DNA from: an uncultured Cloacibacillus sp.
GTDB lineage: Bacteria > Synergistota > Synergistia > Synergistales > Synergistaceae
Reading direction: 5' to 3'
Length of the DNA stretch: 5,022 nucleotides
Assembly: GCA_900544635.1 (NCBI GenBank)
Contig: UQVV01000159.1
Location: 1 to 5,022 of the forward strand
Part shown: positions 1 to 5,022 of the stretch, piece after piece
Numbering within the stretch: position 1 is the stretch's first letter
Layout: each line of letters opens with the position of its first letter
Position numbers and translations under genes: made by a program
Notes under the pieces: generated by a model
Database searches by the model: none
What the model was told of the DNA's origin: nothing
The model's input: only the letters and a program-made list of their open reading frames with translations

Positions 1-469
<469 letters not shown>

Positions 470-517
470 CTATTGATGAAACGTCGGCGCGCCGTCGCGA
501 GGCCGCGCCATTTTTCT

Positions 518-546
518 ATTCTATCACTTTACGCGCGCCTTTTGAA
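518..546 (-). promoter_or_regulatory. Predicted sigma-70 type promoter for proS
   Basis: On the minus strand TTCAAA (546-541, 4/6 to consensus) is followed after 17 bases by TAGAAT (523-518, 5/6). Transcription would start near 511, giving a leader of about 95 nt before the proS ATG. The leader has a GC-rich inverted repeat (GGCGCG and CGCGCC, 486-491 and 504-509) and smaller potential hairpins nearer the start codon, but no T-box sequence that I can recognise. Spacing and hexamers are good; activity is inferred. Confidence 0.5.
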
Positions 547-577
547 CTTCCGCGAAAATGCGCACGGCGGCGCGCTC

Positions 578-605
578 TTGACTTTTCCGCCGTTGCGGCT
601 ATTAT
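578..605 (+). promoter_or_regulatory. Predicted sigma-70 type promoter for the yerC unit
   Basis: TTGACT (578-583, 5/6 to consensus) and TATTAT (600-605, 5/6) are separated by 16 bases, which predicts a start near 612 and a leader of about 45 nt to the yerC ATG. Its -35 box lies about 31 bp from the -35 box of the leftward proS promoter, so the two promoters are divergent and close enough for a protein bound between them to affect both. Confidence 0.55.
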
Positions 606-627
606 TTTAGTATAGTCGCGAACTAAA
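606..627. promoter_or_regulatory. Candidate operator: inverted repeat at the yerC transcription start
   Basis: TTTAGT (606-611) and ACTAAA (622-627) form perfect 6-bp arms around a 10-bp spacer, one turn of helix between half sites. The repeat begins directly after the predicted -10 box and spans the predicted start site, a classic repressor position. The downstream gene encodes a TrpR-like helix-turn-helix protein, and E. coli TrpR half sites contain a related ACTAG core, so autoregulation is a plausible inference. Chance occurrence in an AT-rich pocket of a GC-rich region cannot be excluded. Confidence 0.35.
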
Positions 628-657
628 GCACTGAATAAACATACCGGAGGCACAGCC

Positions 658-990
658 ATGTCAAACCAGTGGAAAGACGATTTTACCGACCAGCTATGCG
701 ACGCCATCGTCGCGATCACCGACAGGGACGAAGCGTACCGTTTCCTCGAGGATTTAGCAACTTTTTCTGAAATCAAGGCCTTTTCGCAGCGGCTTCAGGT
801 CGCGGGGCTTCTCATAAAGGGCTTCTCATATCCGCAGATCGTGCAGGCGACGGGCGCGAGCACGGCGACGATTAGCCGCGTCAAGAAGTTCGTCGAGTAC
901 GGCACGGACGGCTACCGCGACGTGCTGCGCAAGCTCGAGAGCAAGGCCGCCGAGGAAGAAGCGCCGAAGAAGAAAAGCGTGAAAAAGTAA
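658..990 (+). CDS. yerC: YerC/YecD-family TrpR-related transcriptional regulator
   Basis: A 110-residue protein of the TrpR superfamily YerC/YecD group. The core is all helical: residues 24-52 carry the family segment FLEDLATFSEIKAFSQRL, where the family typically has LCT.SEIKALAQRL. Residues 55-79 form the DNA-binding helix-turn-helix (GFSYPQIVQ turn, then TGASTATISRVKKF recognition helix, nearly identical to the family consensus TGASTATISRV). Beyond residue 92 an acidic then lysine-rich tail (EEEAPKKKSVKK) is probably disordered and may add non-specific DNA contact. Whether it binds tryptophan or any ligand is unknown; the family is mostly uncharacterised. Start choice is firm: GGAGG at 646-650 lies 7 nt before ATG. 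It is the first gene of a two-gene unit, its TAA overlapping the next ATG. The inverted repeat at 606-627 suggests self-control. Confidence 0.9.
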   Translation: MSNQWKDDFTDQLCDAIVAITDRDEAYRFLEDLATFSEIKAFSQRLQVAGLLIKGFSYPQIVQATGASTATISRVKKFVEYGTDGYRDVLRKLESKAAEEEAPKKKSVKK

Positions 991-1514
991 TGCGCGGCGT
1001 TTTCTTCCCGCTCGCGCACGGCGCGCCGCTCCCCGCCGGGATGGCGGCGCTGCTTGAGGGCTCGTCGGTCTGGCTGACTGCCCGCTCCGAGGATGAAATT
1101 TCGCGCCTTTCAGAAGCTCTGCCGCAGGGCGCGGATTTCGCGGGCGGCTCCGTGACGGGCGGTGCCGCGCTCGCCGACCTCGCGCCGGCGGTCATCGAGT
1201 GCGCGGAGGCGCTCGGCGGCATCGACGCCGTGGTCTTCGCGCCGACGCTGTCGTCGAAGGAGCGTCTCTTCCTCGACATATCGCCCGACGACTTTGCGGC
1301 GCATGCCGCTGCGCTGAACGCCTTCTTTGAAATATGCAAATGCGCGCTGCCCTACATGATGGGGCGCGAGGCTCCCGTCGTCGCGGTGCGTCTGCCCGCC
1401 GCGCCCGCGAACCTCACGGAGCGCATGTACCGCGCGGCGATGGAGTCCATGCTCGGCGACATGGCCGAGGAGTTCGGCGCGTTCGGCGTATCTGTTCAGA
1501 AATTTTACGATTAA
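990..1514 (+). CDS. SDR-like protein with degenerate cofactor and catalytic motifs
   Basis: A 174-residue protein that follows the short-chain dehydrogenase/reductase layout but is short (family usually about 250). Residues 9-17 (AHGAPLPAG) align with the NAD(P)-binding TGxxxGxG turn, its middle glycine being Pro15. SSVWLTARSEDEISRL (25-40) fits strand 2 and helix 2. GGIDAVVFAP (76-85) replaces the usual DxLVNNAG strand. N110, in AALNAFFEICKCALPYMM, aligns with the conserved SDR asparagine. RMYRAAMESMLGDMAEEFG aligns with the YxxxK helix, but the lysine is Met151; the active-site serine is not evident and the C-terminal substrate lobe is missing. An oxidoreductase activity is therefore unlikely; a structural, binding or vestigial role is more likely. 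The ATG overlaps the yerC stop (TAATG, 988-992), so translation is probably coupled. The TAA meets the convergent gene's stop in TTAA. Confidence 0.7.
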   Translation: MRGVFFPLAHGAPLPAGMAALLEGSSVWLTARSEDEISRLSEALPQGADFAGGSVTGGAALADLAPAVIECAEALGGIDAVVFAPTLSSKERLFLDISPDDFAAHAAALNAFFEICKCALPYMMGREAPVVAVRLPAAPANLTERMYRAAMESMLGDMAEEFGAFGVSVQKFYD

Positions 1515-1960
1515 GAGGATTTTTCGGATTCGGCGGCCTCGGCCCCTCGCAGCAGTATCGCGTAGGCGGCGAGGTCGTCGACGTTTCTCGGCGGCGTGCG
1601 CAGCGAGGTCGGCACGAGCTTCATGAGGCCGCGCGGCGCGTGCAGCCGCCAGTATATTTCGCGCGCCTCGAGCGTCGTGCCGTATTCTTCCGCGACTTTA
1701 TGGGGAAAGGGCAGAGCGGCGCGGAATTCCGCGGACGATGTGCCGCTCCCTACGTAGACGGCCTCGGGCGCGGTTTTCGGCAGCTCCGCGGCGCTTCCCT
1801 CTTGCCGCCACTCGGCGAGAAGCTCCCACCTTCCGCTCTTTACCGCTTCAATCAGCACGTCCTTCTTATCCGACGGGATTATCGCCGAAAAGAGCAGCCG
1901 CCCGCCATCCGCGAGGGCGAAGCCCGTCTTCCAGCGTCCGGGGTCAATTCCCGCGATCAT
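1511..1960 (-). CDS. YqgF/RuvX-like RNase H-fold protein (predicted nuclease or resolvase)
   Basis: A 149-residue protein of the YqgF/RuvC-like RNase H superfamily. Residues 3-15 (AGIDPGRWKTGFA) are the first strand with metal-binding D6. VYVGSGTSSAEF (68-79) matches the central strand-loop that reads VxxGxGT in this group. VAEEYGTTLEARE (89-101) resembles the DERxTT motif, with E91/E92 as acidic candidates. HAPRGLMKLVPTSLRTPP followed by NVDDLAAYAILL (107-137) matches the PPRG...P.SL..PP...VDD.A signature of the cyanobacterial/Firmicute-type YqgF-like branch and supplies the last acidic residues D128/D129. Classical YqgF matures 16S rRNA; the function of this branch is not settled. ATG at 1960-1958 lies inside the end of the acyltransferase gene (17 nt overlap) with only a weak GGA upstream, so translation is likely coupled. 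Confidence 0.75.
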   Translation of the reverse strand: MIAGIDPGRWKTGFALADGGRLLFSAIIPSDKKDVLIEAVKSGRWELLAEWRQEGSAAELPKTAPEAVYVGSGTSSAEFRAALPFPHKVAEEYGTTLEAREIYWRLHAPRGLMKLVPTSLRTPPRNVDDLAAYAILLRGAEAAESEKSS

Positions 1961-2849
1961 TGAAGATTCCGCGCTCCACCGACTCCCAGCGCGGGTACAT
2001 CCACATCCACTGCTCCGGGTGCGCCTTTATGCCCTCGGAGATGACGGCGTTGAGGTCGTCGGTGCTCGTCTGGATGTTCTTGCCGAAGGGTTCTCCGTCG
2101 CGGCCTTTCATCGGCGGGTAGAATTTCATCGAGAAGGTGACGCCGTCGGGGTTGCGCGTGCATATACCGGGAATCACGTCGCAGCCGAGCTTCGCAGCGA
2201 GCTTCGCGGGGCCGAGCGGCGTGCTCGCGGGAGAGCCGAGGAAGGGCGAGACGACGCCCGCCTCCTTCGCGTCCTGGTCGATGGGGACGGCGATGACCTC
2301 GCCGCGCTGGAGCGCCTTTATCATCGCCTTCAGGTCGTTGGCCTTGCCGAGCGCCTTCGCGCCTCCCGCGCGGCGCAGATCCTTTATAAGCTCCGTTATG
2401 CGCTCGTCGCGCTGGTCCGCGCCGAGGGAATTTATCGGCAGACCGTGGTGCGCGAGCCAGCAGGCGGAATATTCCCAGTTTCCTATGTGCGCCGTCGCGA
2501 GCATCGCGCCGCGGCCGGATTTCACCGCGTCGAAGAGATACTCGTGGCCTTCGCTGCTGACGAGCTCGTCGATGCGCTCCGCCATCACCGGCATACGCGC
2601 GAACTCCGCGGCGGCCCGCCCGAAATGCTCGTAAGCGCCGCGCACTATCTCCTCGGCGCGCGCGCGCGGCACGCCGAGTATCTTCATGCAGCGCTCCACG
2701 GCCTCGTCGACTTTCTTACGCGAGAAGCGCGCGACGAGAGAGCCGAGCTTCCCGCCGAGCGCGACGGCGCGCTCGTGCTCCATGCGGCAGCAGAGCGCGC
2801 GGAATATATTCAAAGAATGCCATATAAGCGGCTGACTTTTTTCCGGCAT
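1944..2849 (-). CDS. Lipid A biosynthesis acyltransferase, LpxL/HtrB family
   Basis: A 301-residue enzyme, usual size for the family, that transfers a late acyl chain from acyl-ACP to lipid A at the cytoplasmic face of the inner membrane. Family landmarks, numbered from this start: TAHIGNWEY with the HX4E catalytic pair H121 and E126; IDQDAKEAGVVSPFLG then PLGPAKLA (191-217), the conserved DQD...PFxG...GPAxLA block; and PEQWMWMYPRW (278-288), the usual PEQWxWxxxRW near the end. The usual N-terminal membrane anchor is weak: only a short stretch around LIWHSLNIFRALCC. The frame stays open to a TTG at 2900, but ATG at 2849 has GAGGAG 7 nt upstream and the predicted promoter would start transcription near 2896, excluding the TTG. 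Which acyl position it modifies (LpxL, LpxM or LpxP type) cannot be told. It implies an LPS outer membrane. It is first in a two-gene unit. Confidence 0.9.
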   Translation of the reverse strand: MPEKSQPLIWHSLNIFRALCCRMEHERAVALGGKLGSLVARFSRKKVDEAVERCMKILGVPRARAEEIVRGAYEHFGRAAAEFARMPVMAERIDELVSSEGHEYLFDAVKSGRGAMLATAHIGNWEYSACWLAHHGLPINSLGADQRDERITELIKDLRRAGGAKALGKANDLKAMIKALQRGEVIAVPIDQDAKEAGVVSPFLGSPASTPLGPAKLAAKLGCDVIPGICTRNPDGVTFSMKFYPPMKGRDGEPFGKNIQTSTDDLNAVISEGIKAHPEQWMWMYPRWESVERGIFNDRGN

Positions 2850-2856
2850 GAGAACT

Positions 2857-2862
2857 CTCCTC
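2857..2862 (-). promoter_or_regulatory. Ribosome binding site deciding the acyltransferase start
   Basis: GAGGAG on the minus strand lies 7 nt before ATG 2849-2847. It favours a 301-residue protein over the 318-residue product that would begin at TTG 2900, which has no Shine-Dalgarno sequence and adds an arginine-rich stretch not typical of the family. Confidence 0.7.
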
Positions 2863-2902
2863 AGGCGGAGCGGCGGTTCCGCGTCCGCGTCATATATCAA
2901 AG

Positions 2903-2931
2903 ATTATACTATACGCGCGCCGAAGGCACAG
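2903..2931 (-). promoter_or_regulatory. Predicted promoter for the acyltransferase/YqgF-like unit
   Basis: A perfect TATAAT occurs on the minus strand at 2908-2903 in an AT-rich patch. The hexamer 17 bases upstream, CTGTGC (2931-2926), is a poor -35 box and there is no TGn extension, so the promoter may be weak or need an activator. Predicted start is near 2896, leaving a leader of about 47 nt before ATG 2849. Confidence 0.45.
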
Positions 2932-2963
2932 AAAAAGCGCGGAGCCCGCAAGGAGCCCCGCGC
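2932..2963 (-). terminator. Intrinsic terminator of the TRAP permease gene
   Basis: On the minus strand, an 11-bp stem (arms 2963-2953 and 2947-2937, GCGCGGGGCTC with GGGCTCCGCGC, two G-U pairs) closes a 5-nt loop (2952-2948) and is followed directly by TTTTT (2936-2932). It begins 22 nt after the permease stop codon. This is a textbook Rho-independent terminator and separates the transporter transcript from the acyltransferase unit immediately downstream. Confidence 0.85.
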
Positions 2964-2985
2964 CGTCGGGAATTTTACGAAAGAG

Positions 2986-4962
2986 CTATACGCGCGCGCA
3001 GACCTCCGCGGCGGGAGCGCAGTCCGTCTTTTTGAAGTAGAGGACGGCGGCGGCTATCCCGACAATCGCGGCGCAGCTTATCGCCATGTTCGGATGAATC
3101 GCGGCGAGCGCGCAAAGTCCGAAGAATACGCGTTCGTAGCTGCGAAGGTCGCGGCAGAACCATCCTTCGAGCGCCCCCGCGAGGGCTACGACGCCGAGCA
3201 CCGCCGAGAGGACGAGCACCGCGAGCTCGACGGGCTGAACGTTCTGGAGCAGCAGCATGGGATTGTAGACGAAGCAGTAGGGCAGCAGATAGGAGGCGAG
3301 CGCTATCTTCGTCGCGGTCACGCCGGTCTTCGCCGGGCTAGCGCCGGCTATTCCCGCGCCGGTGAAGGCCGCGAGGCAGACGGGCGGCGTCAGGTCGGCC
3401 ATGATGCCGAAGTAGAATACGAAGAGGTGCGCGGCGAGCGGCATGACGCCCATTCCCGCGAGCGCCGGCGCGATTATCGTGCTGCACACGATGTAGTTCG
3501 CCGTCGTCGGCAGCCCCATGCCGAGGACGAGGCAGGCGAACATCGCCATCACGAGCGTGAGTATCAGGCTGCCGCCCGAGATTTCTATTATGTTGTTCGA
3601 TATCGTGAGGCCGAGCGAGGTCAGCGACGAGGTGCCGACTATGAAGCCGACGAGCGCGCAGGCGAGCGCAACTCCGAGCGCGCCGCGCGCGCCCTCCGCG
3701 AGGGCCTCGACGTTGTCGCGCAGCGACATGCGAGTGTGCTTCCTGAAGGAGCTGACGATCATGACGGAGACGACGCCGATGAATCCGGCTTTGAGCGGCG
3801 TGTATTTCATCAGCAGAGCGGCGACGATGACGAGCACGGGGATGAGCAGATGTCCGTCGCGTTTCATAACCTCACGCACGACGGGAAGCTCTTCCTTACG
3901 TATCCCTTCGAGATGGTCGCGGCGCGCGCGGATGTGGACGTTGCTGAATATCGCGGTGTAATAGATGAGCGCGGGGATGACAGCCGCCGCGGCTATCGAA
4001 AGATAGGGGATGTTGAGGAACTCGCTCATGATGAAGGCCCCGGCCCCCATGATGGGCGGCATCAGCTGGCCGCCGGTCGAGGCGCAGGCTTCGACCGCGC
4101 CCGCGTAGTGCGGCGCGTAGCCGACCTTTTTCATGAGCGGTATCGTGAAGGTCCCCGTCGTCGCGACGTTGGCGACCGACGAGCCGTTTATCGTGCCGAG
4201 CAGCCCCGAGGCGACGACGGCGACCTTAGCGGGACCGCCCGGGCTTCCACCCGCGAGCGCAAGCGCGAGCTCGTTGAAGAATTTAGCGCCGCCGCTCTTT
4301 CCGAGAAAAGCACCGAAGATTATGAACACTATGACGAAGGTCGCGGAGACGCCGAGCGCGAGACCGAAGATGCCCTCCGAGGTCAGGTACATGTGCTGTA
4401 TTATCCTGTTCAGAGAATATCCGCGGATCTGGAACATGCCGGGCACGTAGTTGCCAAAATAGCAGTAAAGCAGGAAGAGCACACTGAGGCACGGCAGCAC
4501 GTTGCCGACGACGCGCCGCCCCGCCTCTACAACGAGGACGATGGCCGCTACGCCGAGATATATTTCATAGCCGAGAGGCTCCGCGCCGCGGCGCGCGATG
4601 TCGTTGAAGAATACCGCGATATATCCGACGACACAGGCCGAGGCCGCCGCGAGCAGCCAATCGTACCACGGCGCGCTCACCTTCGAAGATTTCCGCGTAG
4701 CCGGGTAAAGCAGAAAAACCGCGACGATGGCGAACGTCAGATGGACGGCGCGCTGAATAGTAATCGGTATCGTCGCGACGCCCGCCGTGTAAAGGTGGAA
4801 CAGAGACATCGCCGCGAGCCAGCACGTTATGAAAATCCCCTGCCAGCCGAAGAGCTTACGGTAGCGGCTCTCCTGGTCGTATTTCTCTACAAGATTCTGA
4901 ACCTCCGCCGCGTCCATGCTCACTTCGTCAAGCAGCGAAGCAGAGTTTTTCTTTTCTTCCAT
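2986..4962 (-). CDS. TRAP transporter fused permease, 4TM/12TM (DctQM-type fusion)
   Basis: A 658-residue inner-membrane permease of the tripartite ATP-independent periplasmic family, in which the small (DctQ, 4TM) and large (DctM, 12TM) subunits are one chain. It imports a solute handed over by a periplasmic receptor, driven by an ion gradient. After a charged cytoplasmic N-terminus (1-38), hydrophobic segments near 40-60, 69-87, 102-120 and 131-148 form the Q-like part. The M-like part carries the conserved repeats GTINGSSVANVATTGTFTIP (256-275), ACASTGGQLMPPIMGAGAFI (292-311), GMGLPTTANY (481-490) and FGIMADLTPPVCLAAF (518-533). Two hydrophobic stretches (about 576-600 and 612-642) close the protein. 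Fused permeases of this type usually work with a TAXI-family receptor encoded next door, which would be upstream, beyond the right edge. Substrate cannot be read from the permease. Start: GGGGAGG (4979-4973), 10 nt before ATG. It ends at the terminator at 2963-2932. Confidence 0.93.
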   Translation of the reverse strand: MEEKKNSASLLDEVSMDAAEVQNLVEKYDQESRYRKLFGWQGIFITCWLAAMSLFHLYTAGVATIPITIQRAVHLTFAIVAVFLLYPATRKSSKVSAPWYDWLLAAASACVVGYIAVFFNDIARRGAEPLGYEIYLGVAAIVLVVEAGRRVVGNVLPCLSVLFLLYCYFGNYVPGMFQIRGYSLNRIIQHMYLTSEGIFGLALGVSATFVIVFIIFGAFLGKSGGAKFFNELALALAGGSPGGPAKVAVVASGLLGTINGSSVANVATTGTFTIPLMKKVGYAPHYAGAVEACASTGGQLMPPIMGAGAFIMSEFLNIPYLSIAAAAVIPALIYYTAIFSNVHIRARRDHLEGIRKEELPVVREVMKRDGHLLIPVLVIVAALLMKYTPLKAGFIGVVSVMIVSSFRKHTRMSLRDNVEALAEGARGALGVALACALVGFIVGTSSLTSLGLTISNNIIEISGGSLILTLVMAMFACLVLGMGLPTTANYIVCSTIIAPALAGMGVMPLAAHLFVFYFGIMADLTPPVCLAAFTGAGIAGASPAKTGVTATKIALASYLLPYCFVYNPMLLLQNVQPVELAVLVLSAVLGVVALAGALEGWFCRDLRSYERVFFGLCALAAIHPNMAISCAAIVGIAAAVLYFKKTDCAPAAEVCARV

Positions 4963-4972
4963 AAAATTTTAT

Positions 4973-4979
4973 CCTCCCC
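4973..4979 (-). promoter_or_regulatory. Ribosome binding site of the TRAP permease
   Basis: GGGGAGG on the minus strand ends 10 nt before the ATG at 4962. The spacing is slightly long and the gap is AT-only (TAAAATTTTA-like), an unstructured approach to the start codon in otherwise GC-rich DNA, consistent with efficient initiation. Confidence 0.6.
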
Positions 4980-4994
4980 GAGACCTTCGGCGCT

Positions 4995-5011
4995 GCGCGC
5001 CCGCCGCGCGC
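4995..5011 (-). repeat. GC-rich hairpin in the leader or intercistronic gap before the TRAP permease
   Basis: GCGCGC arms at 4995-5000 and 5006-5011 enclose a 5-nt loop, a very stable small stem-loop, 15 nt upstream of the permease Shine-Dalgarno. No run of T follows on either strand, so it is not an intrinsic terminator. If a receptor gene lies upstream, the hairpin could protect the 3' end of its mRNA or lower permease expression, as seen in other binding-protein transporter operons. A TAA at 5016-5014 on the minus strand could be that upstream gene's stop, but only two codons are visible. Confidence 0.4.
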
Positions 5012-5022
5012 CGTTACTCCAC

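Noticed and set aside
881..1339. Minus-strand open frame across yerC and the SDR-like gene
   Set aside because: Serine/alanine/arginine-rich shadow on the strand opposite two supported genes, with no motif and no ribosome binding site.
1334..1963. A 209-codon plus-strand open frame
   Set aside because: It lies out of frame within the SDR-like gene and antisense to the YqgF-like gene, both of which have family motifs; its composition is arginine-rich and unlike a real protein.
2019..3035. A 338-codon plus-strand open frame, longer than the real gene opposite it
   Set aside because: It is antisense to the acyltransferase, has arginine/alanine-rich low-complexity composition typical of GC-rich shadow frames, no ribosome binding site, and runs through the terminator and promoter region.
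3518..3961. Plus-strand open frames within the TRAP permease region (also 4133-4450)
   Set aside because: They are antisense to conserved permease motifs, Ser/Thr/Pro/Arg-rich, and have no supporting start signals.

Overview
The window looks like a chromosomal housekeeping region of a GC-rich, diderm (LPS-making), anaerobe-type bacterium. A YerC-type TrpR-like regulator (common in Firmicutes and Synergistota), a lipid A acyltransferase (needs an outer membrane) and a fused TRAP permease together would fit Synergistota. That assignment is an inference from gene content, not a phylogenetic result. No mobile element, CRISPR array or RNA gene was found.

Layout. Positions 1 to about 125 read best as plus-strand coding: the last 24 codons of one gene, then the start of a second gene overlapping it at TGATG. 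From about 125 to 415 the minus strand encodes the first ~97 residues of prolyl-tRNA synthetase. Its homology then stops abruptly in mid-domain, so a breakpoint lies near 125-135. The 416-657 gap holds two divergent promoters. One drives proS leftward. The other drives rightward a two-gene unit: yerC (658-990) and a TAATG-coupled SDR-like protein (990-1514) whose cofactor and catalytic motifs are largely lost. An inverted repeat sits at the expected transcription start of yerC.

The rest is on the minus strand. A TRAP 4TM/12TM fused permease (4962-2986) ends at a strong intrinsic terminator (2963-2932). Just beyond it a promoter starts a second unit: an LpxL/HtrB-family lipid A acyltransferase (start best placed at 2849) and a YqgF/RuvX-like RNase H-fold protein overlapping it by 17 nt. 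That unit runs tail to tail into the SDR-like gene, the two stop codons sharing the bases TTAA at 1511-1514. Upstream of the permease, 4963-5022 holds its ribosome binding site and a GC-rich hairpin; the substrate-binding protein expected for such a system would lie beyond the window.

I see no clearly new multi-gene system. The points most worth checking are the proS breakpoint (assembly chimera or real rearrangement), the regulator paired with a pseudo-SDR and its candidate operator, and the acyltransferase/nuclease overlap.
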